From Sepiola atlantica (taxonomy: Eukaryota; Mollusca; Cephalopoda; Sepiida; Sepiolidae), in assembly GCA_963556195.1 (NCBI GenBank), contig OY744532.1:76111313-76175312 (forward strand): 64,000 bases of DNA. The letters are read 5' to 3'. A model generated the notes under the pieces. The model searched no databases. It was not told the origin of the DNA and saw nothing but the letters and a program-made list of their open reading frames with translations. Position numbers and translations under genes: made by a program. Positions 23,241 to 34,830 of this stretch are shown piece after piece (the stretch's first letter is position 1; each line of letters starts with the position of its first letter).

Positions 23241-25134
23241 CAAACATTAGACCCTCGGAAAGGGTGCTATCGGGAATGTGTTGAGGATAGGACATTATTA
23301 AAAGAAAGAATGATAAAGTCTATCCATACAAAATTAATTAATATTATTCTACAACTTTTAAAAAAAATGAACGATTGGTAAAGATTGAGAGTTCAAAAGT
23401 CCAAGGAACGTTCTGGTGAAAGAGATGTTTTCGTGTGAGAAAAAATTGAGTTTGTTTTGGTTGGCACTACGTGTGTAAATGAGATAGGCATGAAGATATG
23501 TGCGTGTATTAGTGTGTGTTAGTGGAGGAGTGTATTATGAATTGTATACATCCATTTGCTGAACAGTGTGTGTGTGTGTGTGTATGCAGTCGCTATGTTT
23601 AGTAGTTCATGTCTCTCATTATGTGTGTGATACTCGCTGAGGGAGTGGCCCTTCACCCCAGAGGAGCTATGCAGGATTATGTCTGCACACATCTGTATTT
23701 GGGTTTTTATACTACGTGCCAATATTCGGAGTGAATATTTCTTGCATTTTGATTAGTTAAAAAATACTGCTGATTTGAGCTTTTGTCCAATGGAGTGTCG
23801 ATACGTAAAACACAACATTCACTGCTACTTCGAACAAATGAAAGAATAAAAAGGGTCACTATTTAGCAAGTGCTAACTTTAACAATAGGGTTTTATGAAT
23901 TAAAGAGAGAAACACATAATTAAAGAACAAAACATATTTATAAATTTACAGTAATGTGAAAGATATTTTAAGTGATTGTCGTTTAGAAAAGTGGTACTTA
24001 TTGCAAATATGAACCAGTTTGGATCGGCAGCGTTCGGGCATGTTACGTAAACACCCGAGAGATGCCGAGCGATTAGCCAATCAGCTGTTAGCTACCAGAC
24101 GACAATTTTCTCAACAGTATTGAAATTGATTAAAGCCATAAGAAATTGATCAAAGCCAGTGCATGTTTATTTTCTGTTAAATCTCCCTCCCTCAAAAAAA
24201 AAAAAAAAAAAATGAATTACTAAGAGCTGTGTAATAGTGTCGAATCTCCCGAGGCGTCATTTCTTTCTGCCAGGAAAGAAAGCTGTTGGCAAAAAGAAAA
24301 ACATGTCAAAAATAGCAGTACCAGAAAAGTTAATGTTCTCATGTTGGTAGAGAATGTTCCAGTGAATGCGTAAGACACACGTGTTAGAAGTGTGCATGCC
24401 TATATGTTTGTCAGTGTGAATATGCATGTGTTAGTAATAGGCAGTGTGCCATTGTGTGTGTATTAGTTTGCCTTTGTTTTGTGAGTGAATATGTGAGAAC
24501 TTGTGTGTGTGAGTTGAATAGCCATTTGCTTATGCGGCCTTTGTCAGTGTGTGAATATGTTGCCATTTGTTAGTACGTGAATATGCGTAAGTGGAGTAGT
24601 CGTTTGCTTTTGTATGCAAGAGTTGAGTATTCATTTTGCCTCCGCTAGACGCGATCTGATCTTTTCGGTTTTCGGTTGTCTTTTTATGAGGGTTTGACAT
24701 TTCACACTGGCTCGCTAAAAGAGTTGTTTCAAATGACGAGGAATCATTCCCATCGGTCAAAAATGTTGAGTTTGCACATTTATGTGAAATCCTACTAGTT
24801 GGGGATGGGAGCAATGAACCCCTAGCATCGGCACTGACTACTTGTTTGGGTTGGCTTCTTTGTAATCACACAACTTTTAGTCTAACTCATACAGAAGGTT
24901 GTTGGAGCTTTATTTAATCACTCTAATTTGTATTCTTAATTTTATTGCAACCGGAATCCCAAGTAATTGGGTCTAAAAATATTGGTTGCCAGAGAAACAA
25001 AGGGAGTCCATTCACAACTACAGAACTTCCCTCGTTTTATTTGTTTTATTGTTTTATGCACTGGTTATTTTCTCCTGTTCTCTTTTTTCATTACTATTAT
25101 GACTAAAACAATTGTCTGCGTGTTTCTTTATTGC
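23241..25134. other. Intergenic, GT-rich and AT-rich, no gene recognised
   Basis: Short GT/TG runs around 23560-23585 and loose TGTG repeats at 24400-24600. A run of 18 A is at 24195-24212. Frames of 67 and 94 codons on the minus strand are low-complexity. Confidence 0.4.
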
Positions 25135-25650
25135 GGTTTTATGTTTATATATTTGTAGGTACAGGATTAACTCCTAAACTAATTAACCGATCATTATGAA
25201 TTTTAGAACACATGCGCTAGGCGTATGAGGCCCAAACATGGGCTATATTTAGTTTTATGCAAAGGGGATAAAAAGAGGGTGGAAGCCCTTCATGAAAATT
25301 CAGATATCTCAGATTTTTGTGAAATTTCATTTTCTTTGGAGTATTTTAAAGGGTTTTACGGGCATAATATGCCGCCCCCTCTATTTGAAAATTAAAATCT
25401 TTCAAATTTGCATGGAATTTGATCCATAGCCTTTAGACACCAATGAAGCAAGATTCCCTTAATTGCAATTTTTTCTTAAGACCCTATAAGCTTAAGCCTT
25501 AAATTTTAGACATTCCCCAAAATCAAAATAATGTAATGGACTTTAAGGATTCTAGGTTTAGTGGCATTATTTTTTTAATTTTAATTATAAAAGTGTTCTG
25601 TTTGAGGAATTCATTTTACCTGCCTTGGGACGGGTATTCTTCTTTATAGA
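25135..25650 (+). mobile_element. Helitron-like repeat, near full length
   Basis: TTTGTAGGTACAGGATTAAC start, AAACTAATTAACCGATCATT, then diverged interior, ending CTGCCTTGGGACGGGTATTC at 25621-25640. It keeps the hairpin-like 3' end of the family. Confidence 0.5.
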
Positions 25651-26344
25651 AAGGAACGCGCTCCTTTTTTGCTGCAGCATATCTCCGCACCAGAAATTGG
25701 TCTGTGCGCTTGCAAAAAAATCGACTAACTTCGTCTTATCTCTAGTTAGATATAAAATGTCTTCAAGATTTAAGGCATCGACGTCCATTTTCGGAAAATT
25801 AAGAAAAGAATTAAGACACTTAAAATAATTCGAATTATCTCCCCTTTTGATTCACTCCTCTAGAAATAAGGAAGGAAAATTGGTTTGTCGCCATTTTGTT
25901 GTCATAATGCAGAAGCACCAATTATTTTTATATAAGTCATCAAAAGACTTTACTTCTTATCATAGTTCCGATTCCTGTTTTTAGTGACTACCGTATACCC
26001 AATGAAACAGGTCGACATTTTGGAAAAAAGCCGCTAATACTAGCCTATTTACTAATTTAAAAAGTTTTTTTTCTTCTATTTTGACGTAATACTAAATTGA
26101 TTTAAGCACCAATGCATTAAGCAGGTCATAATCTTAGAAAGAAAAATACAATTTTTGCGCTACTCTATATCGCCTTTCCGAAAAACTTATCTGTCGCCTA
26201 AACTTCATGGTTACAGACTTTTTTCGGGGTATTGGGTGGGGGGTCAAGGCGAACACCTTGCTCACGGGTGCCAGGACAACGCTTGGTGCTTGTAAACCCG
26301 GTTGTGAAATATGGCAGTTGAAAATAAAATGACAGGAAACTTTA
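25651..26344. other. Unassigned intergenic sequence
   Basis: No domain in the two 67-codon frames on opposite strands and no repeat structure recognised. Confidence 0.4.
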
Positions 26345-26645
26345 TGAAGTACTTACTTGTTATTGAAAAATATTAGCGTACACTTAAATTTACGGAAAAT
26401 AATCGAATATTTTTATTTATGAAATTCAACTATGAATCGTAGTCCAAGCCGCCGCAATCTTTTTAGCCGTTATCAGAGATTTTCGTCTAGGTTAATGACG
26501 CAAGGCTTACTGATTGTCTCTCCTTGGCGTAATAACAGCGTAAAATCGATAAATTAATTTTACTTTTTATAAAAATCCTAGTCGCTCGTTTTTCGTAATT
26601 TTCGGTGTACGCTAATATTTTTCAATAACAAGTAAGTATTTCAGA
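26345..26645. mobile_element. Palindromic MITE, family B
   Basis: Arms ACTTACTTGTTATTGAAAAA (26350) and TTTTTCAATAACAAGTAAGT (26618), continuing inwards through TATTAGCGTACAC and GTGTACGCTAATA. Loop about 190 bp. Not coding. Confidence 0.7.
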
Positions 26646-26689
26646 AAGTTTTAACACACGGGTTTTCACACACAATCACCCAACGCTTA

Positions 26690-26830
26690 TACATAACTTT
26701 GATAAATACACGTTGAATTCTTGTTTTTTTTTTTTTTAATTTATTTAGTATTAATCGAATATTTATTGAAATCAAAAATAAAATGAGAGAAAACTAAAAC
26801 AAAAAAATGTAAACATCACTATATTTTTGA
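26690..26830 (+). repeat. Local long tandem repeat, upstream copy
   Basis: ACTTTGATAAATACACGTTG...ATTAATCGAATATTTATTGA...GAAAACTAAAAC matches the copies at 27795-27900 and 28020-28130. TTC39C exon 1 lies between these copies. Confidence 0.65.
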
Positions 26831-27037
26831 TTTGCCTTGTAACATTTACTCAATAATATGTGTTCACCTGGGAAGGGAGTACGCCGGGTAAATACAGCTC
26901 GTAAGTAAAGTAAGTAAATAAATAAAACAAAATTCGAAGTTCTAGTAAGAAATGAAAGATGAAAGAAAATTTCTTAACGGACGAATAAAAAACTAGAGTT
27001 AAGAACAGAACGGAAGTAGAAAATGTATTGGGGGAGG

Positions 27038-27048
27038 GCGCATGCGCA
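27038..27048 (+). promoter_or_regulatory. NRF-1-like promoter site
   Basis: GCGCATGCGCA is the core palindrome of an NRF-1 site. It lies 103 nt upstream of the TTC39C ATG, in an otherwise CpG-poor region. NRF-1 sites are common at TATA-less metazoan promoters close to the start site. No TATA box was seen. Confidence 0.55.
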
Positions 27049-27150
27049 GTTGTGTCAACTTCCGGTTCCACAAAAAGTGGTAAAAAAGAAAGAAAAACAA
27101 CAACAACAAAACAAAAAACAAGCATTCAGAGCAGACGGCAAGAAGCAGTC

Positions 27151-27590
27151 ATGGCGGAGGGTCGGAGTGACTCAGTGGAGCAACAGCAACAAAACCATCA
27201 CAATCAAAACCAACAACAGGAAGCGTCGACGACAACGACGCTCTCGACAACTGAGCCAGTTTCTTCTGGTCAAACGACAACAATAAACAACAGTATTAAT
27301 TCTTCGAATCTAATTACTGCTACTGGTAGTAGTAGTAGTGGTGGCGGCGGCGGCCAGTGTCTCCTTCAGCGTAGGGCGACAGTGACGGCGGCGACGAATT
27401 CTTCCGTCGTTCCTGCAGTCGCCGTTGTTGCCGCCAGTGGTCGTCGAAATACGATGGATGGTGGAAGCACAGAGACGACGTCCACTTCTTACCCTTCCAC
27501 CCATGATGAGGTCGAAGTGGCACAAATGGGGATACACATGTTGTTGAATAATGGATTTAGAGAGGCCAAGGAACTATTCGACTCCCATAA
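27151..27590 (+). CDS. TTC39C: TTC39C-like TPR protein, first coding exon
   Basis: ATG at 27151 (CAGTCATGG, good context); donor GTAAGT at 27591 leaves 440 nt (146 codons plus two bases). The first 120 residues are low-complexity: a Q/N-rich block, S/T stretches and an SSSSGGGGG run. The last 30 read EVEVAQMGIHMLLNNGFREAKELFDSH. GI.MLLNNGF.E...LF is the start of the conserved TTC39 domain (outer-membrane protein Iml2/TPR 39) and is closest to TTC39C by memory. TTC39C family proteins carry TPR repeats and have been linked to ciliary function; the role here is not shown. The frame continues 41 codons upstream without an ATG, so 27151 is the best start. No later exon was found before 64000. Confidence 0.8.
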
Positions 27591-27699
27591 GTAAGTTTCT
27601 TTTCTTTATCACTAAAAAGAAGAAAGAAAAAAAAAATTAAATATTATTATTTTTTTTTTTTGAATAATTAAACGCACGCCTTTTATTCGTTCTGACTGT

Positions 27700-28260
27700 A
27701 CTGCTGAATGCGACTTTCAAGAAACGTTTCAACACTCTCTGTATTAATAAAACTATCAGCCAAGGTCTCCGCTCGTGCGCGTTTCTCGCCTATACGTAAC
27801 TTTGATAAATACGCGTTGAATTATTATTTTTTTCTTTATACATTATTAATCGAATATTTATTGAAATAAAAAGTAGAATAAGTGAAAACTAAAACGAATT
27901 AAAAAAAAAGAAATCGAAAACGTGACACGGTTCTTATCGGGTGAAATTGAACGCGCGCTTTTTATTTGTTTCGGCTGCATTGTTGCACGCGACTTTCAAG
28001 AAATTGTTCATTTCGTGTGTCTGCGAGACTTCGATAAATACGTATTGAATTATTTTTTTGATTATGTCTAGTTTTTAATTTCAACAAATGTAAACATGAC
28101 TAAATTCTTATTACGTAAAATCGAATGCGCGCTCAATATTCGTTTCGAGTGCATTGTTGAACGCGACTTTCACAATCTCTGTATTAATGAAACTATCAGA
28201 CAAGATCTCGTGTGCTTGTGTTTTTCGCCTAAATGAAACTTTGAATCATTTGTCACTGTT
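27700..28260 (+). repeat. Local tandem repeat in TTC39C intron 1, downstream copies
   Basis: About three diverged units of roughly 230 bp. Landmarks: CGCGACTTTCAAGAAA / CGCGACTTTCAC (27710, 27990, 28155), CTGTATTAATRAAACTATCA (27740, 28180) and ACTTYGATAAATACG (27799, 28028). The end of the unit is also present upstream of exon 1. Confidence 0.65.
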
Positions 28261-28402
28261 TACAAATCAATGAATTTTTTCCTGATATTAATAAGAAAAA
28301 AAATCCGTTATTACCATTTTGATTTTTAGCAACAATCGATTTGATGTTGGGTTTGTTTTTATGCCGAAGTAGTAAAAACTGGATATTTGGTTATCTTGAA
28401 CT

Positions 28403-29178
28403 TTTCAGCTTTAAGATGACCGCCACTGAAGCAACATCATCTTAACTAAATTAGTTCCAGTTTTATAACAATTTGGGCGATTTTCAAGAATAGTTGAGAG
28501 AAAAAAAAATAAAACAAACGAATAGGCAATAAATGTTACCAAAGGCAATAAAAGTTACTTTTCTACCTACCTGAATAAGTTTTTATTTTATTTTAAAGTA
28601 TTTTAAAGCGCATTTACATTTTTATCGTTGCCCTCGACGCCTTCAACATGGCGCCCGATTTTACTCGATGTAAAGCCTCGATAATCGACCAAAAATCGAA
28701 AATTAAACAAAAATACATCTAATAAAAATATACAGTTCGGTTGAAAATTTAATTTTCGACCGCTTGGTGACAGTTATTAGCTGTATTTTTGTTTAATTTT
28801 CGATTTTTAAGTTGGCAATCATACGACACCGAGGCTTCACATTGAGTAAAATCCGGCGCCATGTTGAATTCGTCGGGTACCAATAAAATATAAATAAAAG
28901 CGTGTTAAACTAGAAATATAACTTTTATTGCCTTTGGTAACGGTTATTTGTTGACTATTTGTTTTCGTCTTTCACACTTTTTTTCTGGTAACTATTCTTG
29001 AAAATCGTCACAATTTGGTTCAATTAATTTAATGACCAAACAATACCGTAATAATTAGGTTATATTAATAGAATATCGTTTGATCAATCATTAACTTATT
29101 TATTGAACCTGGAACCAAATTATTATAAAACCAGAACTAATTTGCTTAAGATGTTGTTTCAATGGCAGCCAGCTTAAA
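28403..29178. mobile_element. Large foldback MITE (776 bp) in TTC39C intron 1
   Basis: Inverted arms span nearly the whole element. Left AACATCATCTTAACTAAATTAG pairs with right CTAATTTGCTTAAGATGTT; GGCAATAAAAGTTACTTTTC pairs with the ATATAACTTTTATTGCC side; and the interior CTCGATAATCGACCAAAAATCG pairs with CGATTTTTAAG...CCGAGG. Related inner sequence occurs at 7040-7190 and 61440-61930. Confidence 0.75.
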
Positions 29179-29261
29179 TCTTCAATATAATCGAATTTGG
29201 TCCAACACCGGTATGTGTGGAAAAAAAAAACAACATAAAAACAACAAAAGCAGATCTTGTA

Positions 29262-29456
29262 AGTTCGCTCACTGCCTGAGGCGCCCCTACCGGGGAATGC
29301 CGACGGGGCTGCCCAGGCAATTTTTGATGGTCAGAGTGCTCACCTCTCGGGCGCTGGCTTTTCAACCCCCACTTTCCGACCCGACCTTGGGTCACATCTT
29401 ACTTGTGGGAGTAGGATAAAACTGGCCTTGTGCCTAACTCCTGGAGAGGAGTAAAT
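29262..29456 (+). repeat. SINE sharing the body of the U2-headed SINE (head missing)
   Basis: GGCGCCCCTACCGGGGAATG, GCCGACGGGGCTGCCCAGG, CCGACCTTGGGTCACATC and CTTGTGCCTAACTCCTGG match 16985-17142 closely. It carries an extra GTGCTCACCTCTCGGGCGC block absent from the 16.8-kb copy. The 85- and 73-codon frames here are SINE sequence. Confidence 0.75.
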
Positions 29457-29689
29457 AATAGTTCGCTCGTGCAAAAAAAAACAAAACTTAAGTGAAGTTG
29501 GATAAATGTTTAACGTTTATTGAAACTTTTAATTTAAAAATTTCAGCTAAGGTATACGAAGCCCCTCCCTCCTTATAAAATTTAGATTTCTTAAAAAATA
29601 TTATTTTGATTACTAGATATTAAGCCCATTAAGCAGTAAATAATGATGACAATGATTTCGGTAAATTTGTACAATTCAGCCAAAATTAA

Positions 29690-30215
29690 AATGAGATTCT
29701 ACTTTTTTAGGCGATTACATGTAAACACTATGGAAAACTTGACGGTAAAAATAAGAAACAATAAAAAAAATATTTAGAAATTAAAGCGGGGGACCAGTTT
29801 CGCATATAAATTTAACGTAAAATGATCACCGATTTCCGGGTCGGTAGTTTCTCACTAGATAGTGTTTTAACTTAAGGATATAACTTTGTAAGAAATGTCC
29901 AAAAGCCATTCCTAAGAAATGGCACGATGTCTGATTGAAAAAAAGTTGATTATTTCATGAAACAGCCTGAAAAATATGTCGTTAAAACAAAAAAAAATGG
30001 ACATGCCCACCCTTAATCATAACCCTAAGTAGGAAGCGGTAAAAAAAAGACCACTAACCCTAAGTCTGGATGGCAATAGACCCCCTTAATACACACACAA
30101 TTGATTTCCAAGAAGAAAAAAAATATTCAAAAGAAAAATTGATTACATGTCTTTAAAACGCTACCTGTGGGTGATCATTTTACGTTAAATGTATATGCTA
30201 AACGGTGGTCGGGTT
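29690..30215. mobile_element. Foldback element, 'GGCGATTA' palindrome family
   Basis: CGCATATAAATTTAACGTAA...GATCACC (29800-29835) is inverted at 30170-30205. TTTTTTAGGCGATTACATGT (29703) links it to the copies at 6059, 47985 and 57900. Confidence 0.6.
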
Positions 30216-30442
30216 CTTTGATACGACAGAGGCGCATGAAAAACTGTTTACCTTTTTTGCATGAGAACAGCAGAAATGTGACTGAACCCTGGAACCACAA
30301 TACTTGACATTTTGTCTTACAACTTTAACTCAGTTCGAGCCAGAAATTACTTTGTATTCACCGATTTAAAGACTTCAAAATCACTTTCCAATTTCGAAGA
30401 ACCACGGCAGCAATTTTTATTAATTATGATATAGATTAGTTT
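30216..30442. other. Short unassigned intronic spacer
   Basis: Contains a repeat piece ('ACAGAGGCGCATGAA', 'CACAATACTTGAC') related to sequences at 47.1, 48.8 and 57.5 kb. Confidence 0.4.
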
Positions 30443-31125
30443 CGGCAGCACTTTTCCCGGGCGTCAAATGGTTCAAGTGACTCAATCGCAGTCATCTAAA
30501 AATAAAGAATAGTCTTCAATATTAAATATAAGCATATAATTGCCCCCCCCTCCATGAATACATTTTTTTCAGTTTATTTTTATTTTTCTACTTTTCCACC
30601 CGCCGCCACCGCCACCGCCAAATGGCTCAATCGTAGTCATTTAAAAATAAGCATATAATTGTCATTTTATTGCTCCCCCCCCCCCCCGAATACAATTTTT
30701 TTTAGTATCTTTTATTTTATACTTAATCTTTTGCACTTTAAGGACAGCGATGAAATAACGTTATTATTTAGAAACCCATTATAAATAATAAAAAAAAACA
30801 ACAAAAAAAAAACACCCTTTATAAATTTAAAAAACAATAACAATATTTCACACATATATATATATGATAAATATTGTTTTTTTTATTATTTATAATGGGT
30901 GTTTTTTTTAAATTTATAATGGGTTTCTAAATAATAACGTTATTATTTCAGCACGGTCCTTAAAGGGCAAAAGATACTAAAAAAAATTGTATTCGAGGGG
31001 GTGGGGAGCAATAAAATGACAATTATATGCTTATTTTTAATAATGAAGACTATTCTTTATTTTTAAATGACTGCGATTGAGTCACTTGAGCCATTTGGCG
31101 CGGGCGACCGGGAAAAGTGCTACCC
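30443..31125. mobile_element. Palindromic MITE with 9-bp duplication (MULE-like), 683 bp
   Basis: Ends CGGCAGCACTTTTCCCGG and CCGGGAAAAGTGCTACCC. Arms extend through CTCAATCGCAGTCAT...AAATAAAGAATAGTCTTC and then AACGTTATTATTTAGAAACCCATTATAAAT, so almost all of it folds back. Flanks GATTAGTTT (30434-30442) and GATTAATTT (31126-31134) are an 8/9 target duplication. A 9-bp duplication with long inverted repeats fits Mutator-like elements. A second member is at 60512-60742. The two 110-116-codon frames at its right end are incidental. Confidence 0.8.
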
Positions 31126-31505
31126 GATTAATTTTACATACCCAGCCTTGCATGGGATTCTTTTTACTTTCATTTTTGTTTCTCTTTTTTGTCTTTAAAA
31201 AAAAAAAACTATTTGAGAAATACACACGCACACACAAGAAGTGGTCACACAATTTTATAGATATAAAAAAAATGGCAGTTGTACATCTGTTCTGTTTGTA
31301 TCGTGACTCGTCGGAATTCGAAAATAATTGTTTTTGTATTTTTAAAGTTGAAAAACCAAAGTCCAGTATCATTGTGCAACTTGCACTCTTAAACCGAACG
31401 AAAACATGAATTTTCGCACGCGTCCCTGTCACATCAAAGAACCAAGTTTTCTTTTTTTAATTTTTTATTCTATTGATTTTCCAATCGTGATCGATTGCAA
31501 CTAAT

Positions 31506-32141
31506 GGTGCTATTTTACTTATAGGCCGATCAAGTTAATTGTGTTCATGTAAAAGCATTATTTTGTACTTACTCAGTCATATTTTATCTCTCACGCCCCG
31601 AAAAAGAATTTTAAAATATCAAGCAGAACTTTAATTAGAACGATTTTGCCATTTCCATAAGGGTTATATGAAATGCCGAGTCTGCGATTTTCGGAGTGGC
31701 CGGTTAGCTAACTAAGGGCAGATAAGTGTCGCGAAAAGTTGCCATGTAAATATGAAAAAAGAAAAAAACCCAAGGAAATTATATCGTGGAAAGTATCCCG
31801 GTGAACAAAGTAAAAATAATTATTTAATTTTCTATTTTTTAATTTAATAAATATATATTTTATTATTATTGCTTATGTGTTTCTTTCTTTTTATAACCCT
31901 AACAATAAAAACGGAGTTAATGCCCTTGTCTATTCTACCGACCGCTCACAGCCCAAAATGTCGGCTCGGGCACAAATACAGGTTGAACATCGAAATGGAA
32001 AAATCGTTCTAATTAAAGTTCTGCTTGATATTTTAAAATTCTTTTTCGGGGCGTGAGAGATAAAATGTGACTGAGTAAGTACAAAATAATGCTTTTACAT
32101 GAACACAATTAACTTGATCGGCCTATAAGTAAAATAGCACC
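31506..32141. mobile_element. Foldback MITE with GGTGCT ends and 8-bp duplication, 636 bp
   Basis: Arms of about 140 bp start GGTGCTATTTTACTTATAGG and end CCTATAAGTAAAATAGCACC. A perfect duplication CAACTAAT lies at 31498-31505 and 32142-32149. No coding region. The superfamily is uncertain: 8-bp duplications occur in hAT, Merlin and others, and a GG start is less like hAT. Confidence 0.85.
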
Positions 32142-32574
32142 CAACTAATTTGTAGTGTTCTTAAAAATTACCAGTTCAACAAGTCATTCGATAAAATGGC
32201 AAGTGTTTCTGAATTTTGTTTGATTCCAACAATCGATCGCATTTTCTGTCATAAATATTACAATTGGATTCAATTGTTTTCAAGTTTCTCACTAATTAAA
32301 ATTTGATAAACGAGCAAAAATATGCTCCCTTCAGTCACATATTATTCTTTAGACTTGTGAAAGAACTAAATACAATACGTAGTTAAAGCAAAATAAATTG
32401 TTCTGGACTATTTAAAATAATTCCCAACACTGTTTATAATGTTTTGTTTACCCATTAATTTATTTTGATTATCGCTTAAGTTTGAATTCATGTTTTGAAA
32501 CACAAATCTATGACGTCACGCCAAAGAGATAATTATTTTGTTCAGGTAATGTTTTAAAGCTCCATTTATAAGTC
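32142..32574. other. Spacer between two MITEs
   Basis: AT-rich, nothing recognised. Confidence 0.5.
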
Positions 32575-33117
32575 GGTGCTTGTAATGTACAGAGAAGCGT
32601 GCATATGAAAATCGCAGTTCCAATTAAATTAACCGGAAAACTCTTTGATATACTTATGTATCAAGCAAAAATAGGGTTGTACACCAACAATTAGCAAAAA
32701 CTATCGAGTAGAATTGTAATAAAAAAATAAAAATCCGTTGGTGCTTATGCTGATTAACGGCCATATGAAAAAATTATTTTTATATAAAAACAATAATATA
32801 TACTTATTAAGCATTATATTCTTACTCACTGTACGAAAAAGTAGAAAAAATTATCCACTAGAACTTTAATTACAAGTATTTTTCTATTCTGCGTATCATA
32901 ACAGCGACTCGTTCAGTAAGCCTCCATCTTGTTTTTAAGATTTCAGTTATCTGCCCTTGAAATCTTCTTAAAAACCAAGATGGAGGCTTACTGAACGAGT
33001 CGTTGTTATGATACGCAGAATGAAAAAATACTTGTAATTAAAGTTCTAGTCGATAATTTTTCCTACTTTTTGGTGACGATACTTAATTTAATCTGCACGC
33101 TTTACTGTACAAGCACC
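32575..33117. mobile_element. Second GGTGCT-ended foldback MITE, 543 bp
   Basis: Ends GGTGCTTGTAATGTACAG and CTGTACAAGCACC; flanks TATAAGTC and AGTAAGTC (6/8, a decayed duplication). A near-perfect inner hairpin (32845-32950 with 32965-33075) includes CAGTAAGCCTCCATCTTG and its complement, separated by a short loop. Confidence 0.75.
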
Positions 33118-33186
33118 AGTAAGTCAGTTAATAGAACCTCATACTGAAGATCTCAAGGTTTCGGTTTCGATTTCCAGCCATGGCCC
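33112..33186 (+). pseudogene. tRNA-Phe(GAA)-like sequence
   Basis: CAGTTAATAGAACC...ACTGAAGATCTCAAGG...GGTTTCGATTTCC follows tRNA-Phe: anticodon loop CTGAAGA and a TTCGA T-loop. The anticodon stem TCATA/TCTCA has two mismatches and the acceptor arm is unclear. It abuts the MITE end, so it may be a SINE head or a decayed tRNA. Confidence 0.4.
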
Positions 33187-34050
33187 CCACTTTTTTGTTG
33201 TTGTGAATTTATTACTTACTATTAATGCGATGTTCTCCATTTCTAAAAAGTAGTTAAAATATCTGATATTTCGAAATGAGACAAATTCCGCAATGTATAA
33301 AAAAATTAGAACTGACAGACAGAATATCTATTTATATCAAAAGTGAAAGAAAACTGAAAAATTCGGTGATTGAATGCACACTTGCTTCGTAATTTATGAG
33401 TTATTATTTTGTCCTTTCATGCGGAGAGATTAAAAGAACCGCTTGGCTATTTTTTTCTTCAATTCAAAAGTAGTTGCTTATACAGATCAACCCCCATGGC
33501 TGCCCATATTGGGGAGATAACATCCGGTAACGAGTTACAACAGCCGCGAAAGGCGATCATACAAACCCGGGTATCTGAAACGAAAAGCAAACAAAAAAAT
33601 ATTTTTTACTAATACAGTTCCATTATTTCATTGTGTTTTTTGTAAATTGTTGCTGTTTTATTTATTTTTGTTTCTTTGTAGTTGTTTTCTATTGTTATTT
33701 TTAAAATGTTTTTCTTAGCACACGGACAGTTTATTTGTTTTTGTAAATTGTAAAAATTGAAATGGGACAATTCACAACAACAAAGAAATACAGTGCAACA
33801 AATAAATAAAATGCAATCTAAATAAATTGGTGCTCTTTTTTTTTTTTTTTTTTCGTTTTCTGTTTCTAGAACCGTGGTTTCATTTTGTAATTTCCTACTA
33901 GATTTTACCACGCCAATATTTGCAGCCCAATAAGGGGCCCCAAATCCTTAGTTTTAGGGTAACATCCTTTAAAGAGTCATAGCACTTCCTGATAATGTTT
34001 ATTGTTATGATGACGTAAAGCGTTGGGTTTAAAATGATTGCCCCTATTTA
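33187..34050. other. AT-rich intronic sequence, no feature
   Basis: Poly-A and poly-T runs (e.g. 33837-33853). The 67- and 100-codon frames have no recognisable domain. Confidence 0.4.
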
Positions 34051-34059
34051 CTTGCCTTC

Positions 34060-34140
34060 CCACGAGATCAAGGTTAGACATAAGGTCGTTTTTTTTATGT
34101 GGGGAAATCTAGCTCCCCAAAAAGGGACGCTCTTTATAGT
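34060..34140 (+). repeat. 'GTTAGACACAAGGTC' SINE fragment
   Basis: GGTTAGACATAAGGTCG, TTTTTATGTGGGGA, CTAGCTCCCCAAAAAGGGA. The same string occurs at 38855, 41872, 47335 (minus), 47890 and 48605 (minus), so it is a dispersed repeat with a short hairpin (AGCTCCCC...GGGG). Confidence 0.6.
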
Positions 34141-34180
34141 CATTGGATATTTTGGTCAACGCTTTGGCCACGCTGGTTAT

Positions 34181-34181
<1 letters not shown>

Positions 34182-34239
<58 letters not shown>
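34182..34239 (+). repeat. (TA)n microsatellite
   Basis: Nearly pure TA for about 57 bp. Confidence 0.97.
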
Positions 34240-34241
<2 letters not shown>

Positions 34242-34830
34242 TAATTTTACTTCAATCGAAGTAAGTTCTCAGAAATCAAGGGCCCCATCCTGGGGCTAAC
34301 ACTTGATCTCTATATGAGATACATAGATATTCGAATATTCCATTAAAGTTCACCTTTACCTGTCAAATACTGAGTAAGTAAAAAAGTTAAAAATATAAAT
34401 TTTCCTCTCCCCAATTAACCAGTAAACTATCTTATAGTATATCTTTCCCATGGTCTTTTGGTCTTACCGGATTTCAGAACAAGAATTCATCTAGTCTGGT
34501 GGAGTATCCAGCTAAGTGCTGTTACTTGAGGTAGCATTATTTGGAGAAGGTGCACCATTTATCGTATGAGCCTGTGTATAGCCGTGTCGAGGGAATCTTA
34601 TTTGGGCTTCGAATACCATGTTATTTTGAATATTTGGTCAGGGTTTACTTGTAGGGTGAAGTATCCTCATGTAAGGTTGTCCTGACAAACCCTTGTACAG
34701 AGAGACTGAAGACACTCGAGGATGGTGTCTCATAGGTAATTCAAACTTTTCTGTGTGTGTGTTCAGAATGCCAATGGAAACAAAGTAACAAGAAGAATAT
34801 AAAAACTATTTATTGTTCACGAACCCGACT

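Noticed and set aside
27028..27150. In-frame N-terminal extension of the TTC39C exon
   Set aside because: There is no ATG in frame upstream of 27151, and the extension is low-complexity with an NRF-1-like site, so it is better read as 5' UTR.
31077..31432. 110- and 116-codon frames on opposite strands
   Set aside because: They start in the end of a MITE and have no similarity I recognise; sense and antisense frames of equal length here are chance.
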